Of a DNA stretch of 64,000 nucleotides, positions 50,341 to 62,480 are shown piece by piece. Source of the stretch: Ptiloglossa arizonensis (lineage: Eukaryota; Arthropoda; Insecta; Hymenoptera; Colletidae); contig NW_027479418.1 in the NCBI RefSeq assembly GCF_051014685.1, positions 1 to 64,000 on the forward strand, in the 5' to 3' direction. A program made the translations under genes and the position numbers. A model generated the notes under the pieces. The model did no database searches. It was not told the origin of the DNA and worked only from the letters and a program-made list of their open reading frames with translations. The number at the start of each line of letters is the position of its first letter. The first letter of the stretch is position 1.

Positions 50341-53300
50341 TTAGAGCATCAGAACTGCGAAAATTTTGAGTTTCTCAAGCGTTTCTTACGTCCAAACTGC
50401 CATATCTCGCGAACGGATTGATCAGTCCGCAAAATTTCTGTTGCATCTGAAAGTAGAAACTCGCCCGATTACAACGGTATGCGCACTTTTCCCCTAGGCC
50501 GTTCTAGTTATTCGTTTCGAGCATCAGAACTGCGAAAATTTTGAGTTTCTCAAGCGTTTCTTACATCCAAACTGCCATATCTCGCGAACGGATTGACCAA
50601 TCCGCAAAATTTCTGTTGCATCTGAAAGTAGAAACTCGCCCGATTACAACGGTATGTGTAGTTTTCCCCTAGGCCGTTCCAGTTATTCATTTCGAGCATC
50701 AGAACTGCGAAAATTTTGAGTTTCTCAAGCGTTTCTTACCTCCAAACTGCCATATCTCGCGAACGGATTGACCAATCCGCAAAATTTCTGTTGCTTCTGA
50801 AAGTAGAAACTAGCCCGATTACAACGGTATGCGCACTTTTCCCCTGGGCCGTTCTAGTTATTCGTTTCGAGCATCAGAACTGCGAAAATTTTGAGTTTCT
50901 CAAGCGTTCCTTATCTCCAAACTGCCATATCTCGCTCACGGATTGTTCAATCCGCAAAATTTCTGTTGCATCTAAAAGTAGAAACTCACCCGATTACAAC
51001 GGTATGTGTAGTTTTCCCCTAGGCCGTCCTAGTTATTCGTTTCGAGCATCAGAACTGCGCAAATTTTGAGTTTCACAAGCGTTTCTTACCTCCAAACTGC
51101 CATATCTCGCGAACGGATTGACCAATCCGTAAAATTTCTGTTGCATCTGAAAGTAGAAACCCGGCCGATTACAACGGTATGCGTACTTTTCCCCTAGGCC
51201 GTTCTAGTTATTCGTCTCGAGCATCAGAACTGCGAAAATTTTGAGTTTCTCAAGCGTTTCTTACTTCCAAACTGCCATATCTCGCGAACGGATTGACCAA
51301 TCCGCAAAATTTCTGTTGCTTCTGAAAGTAGAAACTCGCCCGATTACAACGGTATGCGCACTTTTCCCCTAGGCCGTTCTAGTTATTCGTTTCGAGCATC
51401 AGAACTGCGAAAATTTTGAGTTTCTCAAGCGTTTCTTACATCCAAACTGCCATATCTCGCGAACGGATTGACCAATCCGCAAAATTTCTGTTGCATCTGA
51501 AAGTAGAAACTCGCCCGATTACAACGGTATGTGTAGTTTTCCCCTAGGCCGTTCCAGTTACTCATTTCGAGCATCAGAACTGCGAAAATTTTGAGTTTCT
51601 CAAGCGTTTCTTTCCTCCAAACTGCCATATCTCGCGAACGGTTTGACCAATCCGCAAAATTTCTGTTGCATCTGAGAGTAGAAACTCGCCCGATTACAAC
51701 ACTATGCGTACTTTTCCCCTAGGCCGTTCTAGTTATTCGTTTCGAGCATCAGAACTGCGAAAATTTTGACTTCCTCAAGCGTTTCTTACCTCCAAACTGC
51801 CATATCTCGCGAACGGATTGACCAATCCGCAAAATTTCTGTTGCATCTGAAAGTAGAAACTCGCCCGATTACAACGGTAGGTGTAGTTTTCCCCTAGGCC
51901 GTTCTAGTTATTCGTTTAGAGCATCAGAACTGCGAAAATTTTGAGTTTCTCAAGCGTTTCTTACCTCCAAACTGCCATATCTCGCGAATGGATTGATCAG
52001 TCCGCAAAATTTCTGCTGCATCTGAAAGTAGAAACCCGCCCGATTACAACGGTATGCGCACTTTTCCCCTAGGCCGTTCTAGTTATTCGTGTCGAGCATC
52101 AGAACTGCGAAAATTTTGAGTTTCTCAAGCGTTTCTTACATCCAAACTGCCATATCTCGCGAACGGATTGACCGATCCGCAAAATTTCTGTTGCTTCTGA
52201 AAGTAGAAACTCGCCCGATTACAACGGTATGCGCACTTTTCCCCTAGGCCGTTCTAGTTATTCGTTTCGAGCATCAGAACTGCGCAAATTTTGAGTTTCT
52301 CAAGCGATTCGTACCTCCAAACTGCCATATCTCGCGAACGGATTGACCGATCCGCAAAATTTCTGTTGCATCTGAAAGTAGAAACCCGCCCGATTACAAC
52401 GGTGTGCGTACTTTTCCCCTAGGCCGTTCTAGTTGTTCGTTTCGAGCATCAGAACGGCGAAAATTTCGAGTTTCTCAAGCGTTTCTTACCTCCAAACTGC
52501 CATATCTCGCGAACGGATGGACTAATCCGCAAAATTTCTGTTGCATCTGAAAGTAGAAACTCGCCCGATTGCAGCGGTATGCGCACTTTTCCCCTAGGCC
52601 GTTCTAGTTATTCGTTTCGAGCATCAGAACTGCGAAAATTTTGAGTTTCTCAAGCGTTTCTTACATCCAAACTGCCATATCTCGCGAACGGATTGACCAA
52701 TCCGCAAAATTTCTGTTGCATCTGAAAGTAGAAACTCGCCCGATTACAACGGTATGTGTAGTTTTCCCCTAGGCCGTTCCAGTTACTCATTTCGAGCATC
52801 AGAACTGCGAAAATTTTGAGTTTCTCAAGCGTTTCTTTCCTCCAAACTGCCATATCTCGCGAACGGTTTGACCAATCCGCAAAATTTCTGTTGCATCTGA
52901 GAGTAGAAACTCGCCCGATTACAACACTATGCGTACTTTTCCCCTAGGCCGTTCTAGTTATTCGTTTAGAGCATCAGAACTGCGAAAATTTTGAGTTTCT
53001 CAAGCGTTTCTTACGTCCAAACTGCCATATCTCGCGAACGGATTGATCAGTCCGCAAAATTTCTGTTGCATCTGAAAGTAGAAACTCGCCCGATTACAAC
53101 GGTATGCGCACTTTTCCCCTAGGCCGTTCTAGTTATTCGTTTCGAGCATCAGAACTGCGAAAATTTTGAGTTTCTCAAGCGTTTCTTACATCCAAACTGC
53201 CATATCTCGCGAACGGATTGACCAATCCGCAAAATTTCTGTTGCATCTGAAAGTAGAAACTCGCCCGATTACAACGGTATGTGTAGTTTTCCCCTAGGCC

Positions 53301-55590
53301 GTTCCAGTTATTCATTTCGAGCATCAGAACTGCGAAAATTTTGAGTTTCTCAAGCGTTTCTTACCTCCAAACTGCCATATCTCGCGAACGGATTGACCAA
53401 TCCGCAAAATTTCTGTTGCTTCTGAAAGTAGAAACTAGCCCGATTACAACGGTATGCGCACTTTTCCCCTGGGCCGTTCTAGTTATTCGTTTCGAGCATC
53501 AGAACTGCGAAAATTTTGAGTTTCTCAAGCGTTCCTTATCTCCAAACTGCCATATCTCGCTCACGGATTGTTCAATCCGCAAAATTTCTGTTGCATCTAA
53601 AAGTAGAAACTCACCCGATTACAACGGTATGTGTAGTTTTCCCCTAGGCCGTCCTAGTTATTCGTTTCGAGCATCAGAACTGCGCAAATTTTGAGTTTCA
53701 CAAGCGTTTCTTACCTCCAAACTGCCATATCTCGCGAACGGATTGACCAATCCGTAAAATTTCTGTTGCATCTGAAAGTAGAAACCCGGCCGATTACAAC
53801 GGTATGCGTACTTTTCCCCTAGGCCGTTCTAGTTATTCGTCTCGAGCATCAGAACTGCGAAAATTTTGAGTTTCTCAAGCGTTTCTTACTTCCAAACTGC
53901 CATATCTCGCGAACGGATTGACCAATCCGCAAAATTTCTGTTGCTTCTGAAAGTAGAAACTCGCCCGATTACAACGGTATGCGCACTTTTCCCCTAGGCC
54001 GTTCTAGTTATTCGTTTCGAGCATCAGAACTGCGAAAATTTTGAGTTTCTCAAGCGTTTCTTACATCCAAACTGCCATATCTCGCGAACGGATTGACCAA
54101 TCCGCAAAATTTCTGTTGCATCTGAAAGTAGAAACTCGCCCGATTACAACGGTATGTGTAGTTTTCCCCTAGGCCGTTCCAGTTACTCATTTCGAGCATC
54201 AGAACTGCGAAAATTTTGAGTTTCTCAAGCGTTTCTTTCCTCCAAACTGCCATATCTCGCGAACGGTTTGACCAATCCGCAAAATTTCTGTTGCATCTGA
54301 GAGTAGAAACTCGCCCGATTACAACACTATGCGTACTTTTCCCCTAGGCCGTTCTAGTTATTCGTTTCGAGCATCAGAACTGCGAAAATTTTGACTTCCT
54401 CAAGCGTTTCTTACCTCCAAACTGCCATATCTCGCGAACGGATTGACCAATCCGCAAAATTTCTGTTGCATCTGAAAGTAGAAACTCGCCCGATTACAAC
54501 GGTAGGTGTAGTTTTCCCCTAGGCCGTTCTAGTTATTCGTTTAGAGCATCAGAACTGCGAAAATTTTGAGTTTCTCAAGCGTTTCTTACCTCCAAACTGC
54601 CATATCTCGCGAATGGATTGATCAGTCCGCAAAATTTCTGCTGCATCTGAAAGTAGAAACCCGCCCGATTACAACGGTATGCGCACTTTTCCCCTAGGCC
54701 GTTCTAGTTATTCGTGTCGAGCATCAGAACTGCGAAAATTTTGAGTTTCTCAAGCGTTTCTTACATCCAAACTGCCATATCTCGCGAACGGATTGACCGA
54801 TCCGCAAAATTTCTGTTGCTTCTGAAAGTAGAAACTCGCCCGATTACAACGGTATGCGCACTTTTCCCCTAGGCCGTTCTAGTTATTCGTTTCGAGCATC
54901 AGAACTGCGCAAATTTTGAGTTTCTCAAGCGATTCGTACCTCCAAACTGCCATATCTCGCGAACGGATTGACCGATCCGCAAAATTTCTGTTGCATCTGA
55001 AAGTAGAAACCCGCCCGATTACAACGGTGTGCGTACTTTTCCCCTAGGCCGTTCTAGTTGTTCGTTTCGAGCATCAGAACGGCGAAAATTTCGAGTTTCT
55101 CAAGCGTTTCTTACCTCCAAACTGCCATATCTCGCGAACGGATGGACTAATCCGCAAAATTTCTGTTGCATCTGAAAGTAGAAACTCGCCCGATTGCAGC
55201 GGTATGCGCACTTTTCCCCTAGGCCGTTCTAGTTATTCGTTTCGAGCATCAGAACTGCGAAAATTTTGAGTTTCTCAAGCGTTTCTTACATCCAAACTGC
55301 CATATCTCGCGAACGGATTGACCAATCCGCAAAATTTCTGTTGCATCTGAAAGTAGAAACTCGCCCGATTACAACGGTATGTGTAGTTTTCCCCTAGGCC
55401 GTTCCAGTTACTCATTTCGAGCATCAGAACTGCGAAAATTTTGAGTTTCTCAAGCGTTTCTTTCCTCCAAACTGCCATATCTCGCGAACGGTTTGACCAA
55501 TCCGCAAAATTTCTGTTGCATCTGAGAGTAGAAACTCGCCCGATTACAACACTATGCGTACTTTTCCCCTAGGCCGTTCTAGTTATTCGT
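50341..55590. repeat. 15-monomer tandem duplication (2625 bp): 50341-52965 and 52966-55590
   Basis: I saw no difference between copies at the markers checked: aaactagcccg, ctcgctcacggattgttc, ccgtaaaattt, aaacccggccg, cgtctcgag, ttactcatttcg, gcgaatgg with ctgctgc, gcgattcgtacc and gaacggatgg. At about 52945-52966 a hybrid monomer joins 'acaacactatgcgtac' to 'tttagagcatc', which marks the junction. This gives the repeated reading-frame sets at 50716 and 53341, 51425 and 54050, and 52650 and 55275. Confidence 0.92.
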
Positions 55591-56499
55591 TTCGAGCATC
55601 AGAACTGCGAAAATTTTGACTTCCTCAAGCGTTTCTTACCTCCAAACTGCCATATCTCGCGAACGGATTGACCAATCCGCAAAATTTCTGTTGCATCTGA
55701 AAGTAGAAACTCGCCCGATTACAACGGTAGGTGTAGTTTTCCCCTAGGCCGTTCTAGTTATTCGTTTAGAGCATCAGAACTGCGAAAATTTTGAGTTTCT
55801 CAAGCGTTTCTTACCTCCAAACTGCCATATCTCGCGAATGGATTGATCAGTCCGCAAAATTTCTGCTGCATCTGAAAGTAGAAACCCGCCCGATTACAAC
55901 GGTATGCGCACTTTTCCCCTAGGCCGTTCTAGTTATTCGTGTCGAGCATCAGAACTGCGAAAATTTTGAGTTTCTCAAGCGTTTCTTACATCCAAACTGC
56001 CATATCTCGCGAACGGATTGACCGATCCGCAAAATTTCTGTTGCTTCTGAAAGTAGAAACTCGCCCGATTACAACGGTATGCGCACTTTTCCCCTAGGCC
56101 GTTCTAGTTATTCGTTTCGAGCATCAGAACTGCGCAAATTTTGAGTTTCTCAAGCGATTCGTACCTCCAAACTGCCATATCTCGCGAACGGATTGACCGA
56201 TCCGCAAAATTTCTGTTGCATCTGAAAGTAGAAACCCGCCCGATTACAACGGTGTGCGTACTTTTCCCCTAGGCCGTTCTAGTTGTTCGTTTCGAGCATC
56301 AGAACGGCGAAAATTTCGAGTTTCTCATGCGTTTCTTACCTCCAAACTGCCATATCTCGCGAACGGATGGACTAATCCGCAAAATTTCTGTTGCATCTGA
56401 AAGTAGAAACTCGCCCGATTGCAGCGGTATGCGCACTTCTCCCCTAGGCCGTTCTAGTTATTCGTTTCGAGCATCAGAACTGCGAAAATTTTGAGTTTC
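54050..56499. repeat. 7-monomer tandem duplication (1225 bp): 54050-55274 and 55275-56499
   Basis: Order ttactcatttcg, acaacactatg, gacttcctc, gcgaatgg with ctgctgc, gtgtcgag, gcgattcgtacc, cggcgaaaatttcgag and gaacggatgg repeats at 1225 bp. Two differences were noticed in the second copy: tttctcatgcg near 56327 and gcacttctcc near 56437. The 7-mer is also present once at 51425-52649, so it predates the 15-mer duplication overlapping it. Confidence 0.9.
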
Positions 56500-58739
56500 T
56501 CAAGCGTTTCTTACCTCCAAACTGCCATATCTCGCGAACGCATTGACCAATCCGCAAAATTTCTGTTGCATCTGAAAGTAGAAACTCGCCCGATTACAAC
56601 GGTATGCGTACTTTTCCCCTAGGCCGTTCTAGTTATTCGTTTCGAGCATCAGAACTGCGAAAATTTAGACTTTCTCAAGCGTTTCTTACCTCCAAACTGC
56701 CATATCTCGCGAACGGATTGACCAATCCGCAAAATTTCTGTTGCATCTGAAAGTAGAAACTCGCCCGATTACAACGGTAGGTGTAGTTTTCCCCTAGGCC
56801 GTTCTAGTTATTCGTTTAGAACATCAGAACTGCGAAAATTTTGAGTTTCTCAAGCGTTTCTTACCTCCAAACTGCCATATCTCGCGAACGGATTGACCAA
56901 TCCGCAAAATTTCTGTTGCATCTGAAAGTAGAAACTCGCCCGATTACAACGGTAGGTGTAGTTTTCCCCTAGGCCGTTCTAGTTATTCGTTTAGAGCATC
57001 AGAACTGCGAAAATTTTGAGTTTCTCAAGCGTTTCTTACGTCCAAACTGCCATATCTCGCGAACGGATTGATCAGTCCGCAAAATTTCTGTTGCATCTGA
57101 AAGTAGAAACTCGCCCGATTACAACGGTATGCGCACTTTTCCCCTAGGCCGTTCTAGTTATTCGTGTCGAGCATCAGAACTGCGAAAATTTTGAGTTTCT
57201 CAAGCGTTTCTTACCTCCAAAAGCCATATCTCGCGAACGGATTGACCAATCCGCAAAATTTCTGTTGCATCTGAAAGTAGAAACTCGCCCGATTACGACG
57301 GTATGTGTAGTTTTCCCCTAGGCCGTTCCAGTTATTCATTTCGAGCATCAGAACTGCGAAAATTTGAGTTTCTCAAGCGTTTCTTACCTCCAAACTGCCA
57401 TATCTCGCGAACGGATTGACCAATCCGCAAAATTTCTGTTGCTTCTGAAAGTAGAAACTCGCCCGATTACAACGGTATGCGCACTTTTCCCCTAGGCCGT
57501 TCTAGTTATTCGTTTCGAGCATCAGAACTGCGAAAATTTTGAGTTTCTCAAGCGTTTCTTACATCCAAACTGCCATATCTCGCGAACGGATTGACCAATC
57601 CGCAAAATTTCTGTTGCATCTGAAAGTAGAAACTCGCCCGATTACAACGGTATGTGTAGTTTTCCCCTAGGCCGTTCCAGTTATTCATTTCGAGCATCAG
57701 AACTGCGAAAATTTTGAGTTTCTCAAGCGTTTCTTACCTCCAAACTGCCATATCTCGCGAACGGATTGACCAATCCGCAAAATTTCTGTTGCTTCTGAAA
57801 GTAGAAACTAGCCCGATTACAACGGTATGCGCACTTTTCCCCTGGGCCGTTCTAGTTATTCGTTTCGAGCATCAGAACTGCGAAAATTTTGAGTTTCTCA
57901 AGCGTTCCTTATCTCCAACCTGCCATATCTCGCTCACGGATTGTTCAATCCGCAAAATTTCTGTTGCATCTAAAAGTAGAAACTCACCCGATTACAACGG
58001 TATGTGTAGTTTTCCCCTAGGCCGTCCTAGTTATTCGTTTCGAGCATCAGAACTGCGCAAATTTTGAGTTTCACAAGCGTTTCTTACCTCCAAACTGCCA
58101 TATCTCGCGAACGGATTGACCAATCCGCAAAATTTCTGTTGCATCTGAAAGTAGAAACTCGCCCGATTACAACGGTTGGTGTAGTTTTCCCCTAGGCCGT
58201 TCTAGTTATTCGTTTAGAGCATCAGAACTGCGAAATTTTGTGTTTCTCAAGCGTTTCTTACCTCCAAACTGCCATATCTCGCGAATGGATTGATCAGTCC
58301 GCAAAATTTCTGTTGCATCTGAAAGTAGAAACCCGCCCGATTACAACGGTATGCGCACTTTTCCCCTAGGCCGTTCTAGTTATTCGTGTCGAGCATCAGA
58401 ACTGCGAAAATTTTGAGTTTCTCAAGCGTTTCTTACCTCCAAACTGCCATATCTCGCGAACGGATTGACCAATCCGCAAATTTCTGTTGCATCTGAAAGT
58501 AGAAACTCGCCCGATTACAACGGTATGTGTAGTTTTCCCCTAGGCCGTTCCAGTTATTCGTTTCGAGCATCAGAACTGCGAAAATTTTGAGTTTCTCAAG
58601 CGTTTCTTACATCCAAACTGCCATATCTCGCGAACGGATTGACCGATCCGCAAAATTTCTGTTGCTTCTGAAAGTAGAAACTCGCCCGATTACAACGGTA
58701 TGCGCACTTTTCCCCTGGGCCGTTCTAGTTATTCGTTTC
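56500..58739. repeat. Mixed monomers with four 174-bp units
   Basis: The order resembles 46.5-47.9 kb, including a 'ctccaaaagcc' unit (next start 57226), then units reminiscent of 50.5-51.1 kb (aaactagcccg, ctcgctcacggattgttc). Three private 1-bp losses occur in three different places: aaaatttgag in 57226-57399, gcgaaattttgtg in 58100-58273, and ccgcaaatttctg in 58449-58622. These bring the running phase to -3. Confidence 0.87.
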
Positions 58740-59439
58740 GAGCATCAGAACTGCGAAAATTTTGAGTTTCTCAAGCGTTCCTTATCTCCAAACTGCCATA
58801 TCTCGCTCACGGATTGTTCAATCCGCAAAATTTCTGTTGCATCTAAAAGTAGAAACTCACCCGATTACAACGGTATGTGTAGTTTTCCCCTAGGCCGTCC
58901 TAGTTATTCGTTTCGAGCATCAGAACTGCGCAAATTTTGAGTTTCACAAGCGTTTCTTACCTCCAAACTGCCATATCTCGCGAACGGATTGACCAATCCG
59001 TAAAATTTCTGTTGCATCTGAAAGTAGAAACCCGGCCGATTACAACGGTATGCGTACTTTTCCCCTAGGCCGTTCTAGTTATTCGTTTCGAGCATCAGAA
59101 CTGCGAAAATTTTGAGTTTCTCAAGCGTTCCTTATCTCCAAACTGCCATATCTCGCTCACGGATTGTTCAATCCGCAAAATTTCTGTTGCATCTAAAAGT
59201 AGAAACTCACCCGATTACAACGGTATGTGTAGTTTTCCCCTAGGCCGTCCTAGTTATTCGTTTCGAGCATCAGAACTGCGCAAATTTTGAGTTTCACAAG
59301 CGTTTCTTACCTCCAAACTGCCATATCTCGCGAACGGATTGACCAATCCGTAAAATTTCTGTTGCATCTGAAAGTAGAAACCCGGCCGATTACAACGGTA
59401 TGCGTACTTTTCCCCTAGGCCGTTCTAGTTATTCGTCTC
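58740..59439. repeat. 2-monomer tandem duplication (350 bp)
   Basis: The pair 'gcgttccttatctcc...ctcgctcacggattgttc...catctaaaagtag' and 'gcgcaaattttgagtttcac...ccgtaaaattt...aaacccggccg' occurs at 58740 and 59090. No difference was noticed until about 59431, where 'cgtctcgaatatcag' diverges. Confidence 0.9.
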
Positions 59440-62400
59440 GAATATCAGAACTGCGAAAATTTCGAGTTTCTCAAGCGTTTCTTACTTCCAAACTGCCATA
59501 TCTCGCGAACGGATTGACCAATCCGCAAAATTTCTGTTGCTTCTGAAAGTAGAAACTCGCCCGATTACAACGGTATGCGCACTTTTCCCCTAGGCCGTTC
59601 TAGTTATTCGTCTCGAGCATCAGAACTGCGAAAATTTTGAGTTTCTCAAGCGTTTCTTACCTCCAAACTGCCATTTCTCGCGAACGGATTGACCAATCCG
59701 CAAAGTTTCTGTTGCATCTGAAAGTAGAAACTCGCCCGATTACAACGGTAGGTGTAGTTTTCCCCTAGGCCGTTCTAGTTATTAGATTAGAGCATCAAAA
59801 CTGCGAAAATTTTGAGTTTCTCAAGCGTTTCTTACCTCCAAACTGCCATATCTCGCGAACGGATTGATCAGTCCGCAAAATTTCTGTTGCATCTGAAAGT
59901 AGAAACTCGCCCGATTACAACGGTATGCGCACTTTTCCCCTAGGCCGTTCTAGTTATTCGTGTCGAGCATCAGAACTGCGAAAATTTTGAGTTTCTCAAG
60001 CGTTTCTTACCTCCAAACTGCCATATCTCGCGAACGGATTGTCCAATCCGCAAAATTTCTGTTGCATCTGAAAGTAGAAACTCGCCCGATTACAATGGTG
60101 TGCGTACTTTTCCCCTAGGCCGTTCTAGTTATTCGTTTCGAGCATCAGAACTGCGAAAATTTTGAGTTTCTCAAGCGATTCTTACCTCCAAACTGCCATA
60201 TCTCGCGAACGGATTGACCAATCCGCAAAATTTCTGTAGCATCTGAAAGTAGAAACTCGCCCGATTACAATGGTGTGCGTACTTTTCCCCTAGGCCGTTC
60301 TAGTTACTCGTTTCGAGCATCAGAAGTGCGAAAATTTTGAGTTTCTCAAGCGTTTCTTATCTCCAAACTGCCATATCTCGCGAACAGATTGAACAATCCG
60401 CAATGTTTCTGTTGCATCTGAAAGTAGAAACTCGCCCGATTACAACGGTAGGTGTAGTTTTCCTCTAGGCCGTTCTAGTTATTCGTTTCGAGCATCAGAA
60501 CTGCGAAAATTTTGAGTTTCTCAAGCGTTTCTTACATCCAAACTGCCATATCTCGCGAACGGATTGACCAATCCGCAAAATTTCTGTTGCATCTGAAAGT
60601 AGAAACTCGCCCGATTACAACGGTATGTGTAGTTTTCCCCTAGGCCGTTCCAGTTATTCATTTCGAGCATCAGAACTGCGAAAATTTTGAGTTTCTCAAG
60701 CGTTTCTTACCTCCAAACTGCCATATCTCGCGAACGGATTGATCAGTCCGCAAAATTTCTGTTGCTTCTGAAAGTAGAAACTAGCCCGATTACAACGGTA
60801 TGCGCACTTTTCCCCTAGGCCGTTCTAGTTATTCGTGTCGAGCATCAGAACTGCGAAAATTTTGAGTTTCTCAAGCGTTTCTTACCTCCAAACTGCCATA
60901 TCTCGCGAACGGATTGACCAATCCGCAAAATTTCTGTTGCATCTGAAAGTAGAAACTCGCCCGATTACAACGGTATGTGTAGTCTTCCCCTAGGCCGTTC
61001 CAGTTATTCGTTTCGAGCATCAGAACTGCGAAAATTTTGAGTTTCTCAAGCGTTTCTTACATACAAACTGCCATATCTCGCGAACGGATTGACCAATCCG
61101 CAAAGTTTCTGTTGCATCTGAAAGTAGAAACTCGCCCGATTACAACGGTAGGTGTAGTTTTCCCCTAGGCCGTTCTAGTTATTAGATTAGAGCATCAAAA
61201 CTGCGAAAATTTTGAGTTTCTCAAGCGTTTCTTACCTCCAAACTGCCATATCTCGCGAACGGATTGATCAGTCCGCAAAATTTCTGTTGCATCTGAAAGT
61301 AGAAACTCGCCCGATTACAACGGTATGCGCACTTTTCCCCTAGGCCGTTCTAGTTATTCGTGTCGAGCATCAGAACTGCGAAAATTTTGAGTTTCTCAAG
61401 CGTTTCTTACCTCCAAACTGCCATATCTCGCGAACGGATTGTCCAATCCGCAAAATTTCTGTTGCATCTGAAAGTAGAAACTCGTCCGATTACAATGGTG
61501 TGCGTACTTTTCCCCTAGGCCGTTCTAGTTATTCGTTTCGAGCATCAGAACTGCGAAAATTTTGAGTTTCTCAAGCGATTCTTACCTCCAAACTGCCATA
61601 TCTCGCGAACGGATTGACCGATCCGCAAAATTTCTGTTGCATCTGAAAGTAGAAACTCGCCCGATTACAACGGTATGCGCACTTTTCCCCTAGGCCGTTC
61701 TAGTTATTCGTTTCGAGCATCAGAACTGCGCAAATTTTGAGTTTCTCAAGCGATTCGTACCTCCAAACTGCCATATCTCGCGAACGGATTGACCGATCCG
61801 CAAAATTTCTGTTGCATCTGAAAGTAGAAACCCGCCCGATTACAACGGTGTGCGTACTTTTCCCCTAGGCCGTTCTAGTTATTCGTTTCGAGCATCAGAA
61901 CTGCGAAAATTTTGAGTTTCTCAAGCGTTTCTTACCTCCAAACTGCCATATCTCGCGAAAGGATTGACCAATCCGCAAAATTTCTATTGCATCTGAAAGT
62001 AGAAACTCGCCCGATTACAGTGGTGTGCGTACTTTTCCCCTAGGCCGTTCTAGTTACTCGTTTCGAGCATCAGAAGTGCGAAAATTTTGAGTTTCTCAAG
62101 CGTTTCTTATCTCCAAACTGCCATATCTCGCGAACAGATTGAACAATCCGCAAAATTTCTGTTGCATCTGAAAGTAGAAACTCGCCCGATTACAACGGTA
62201 GGTGTAGTTTTCCTCTAGGCCGTTCTAGTTATTCGTTTCGAGCATCAGAACTGCGAAAATTTTGAGTTTCTCAAGCGTTTCTTACATCCAAACTGCCATA
62301 TCTCGCGAACGGATTGACCAATCCGCAAAATTTCTGTTGCATCTGAAAGTAGAAACTCGCCCGATTACAACGGTATGTGTAGTTTTCCCCTAGGCCGTTC

Positions 62401-62480
62401 CAGTTATTCATTTCGAGCATCAGAACTGCGAAAATTTTGAGTTTCTCAAGCGTTTCTTACCTCCAAACTGCCATATCTCG
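59440..62480. repeat. 8- and 10-monomer-spaced partial repeats with 'attagattag'
   Basis: 'attagattag' near 59781 and 61181 (1400 bp apart) is followed by shared catcaaaact, gatcagtcc, gtgtcgag and caatggtgtgcg variants. 60301-60730 broadly matches 62051-62480 at 1750 bp (ttactcg, cagaagtgcg, cttatctcc, gaacagattgaac, tcctctagg). The mix of spacings shows overlapping small exchanges. Confidence 0.85.

Noticed and set aside
50716..51069. 117-codon plus-strand frames (also 2589, 53341, 57714, 58587, 62437) and 63-67-codon minus-strand frames (49850, 51425, 52650, 54050, 55275 and others)
   Set aside because: All lie wholly in monomers and recur at the HOR spacings. Because 175 leaves remainder 1 on division by 3, the frame rotates each monomer and soon meets a stop. 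Their similarity to one another reflects DNA duplication.
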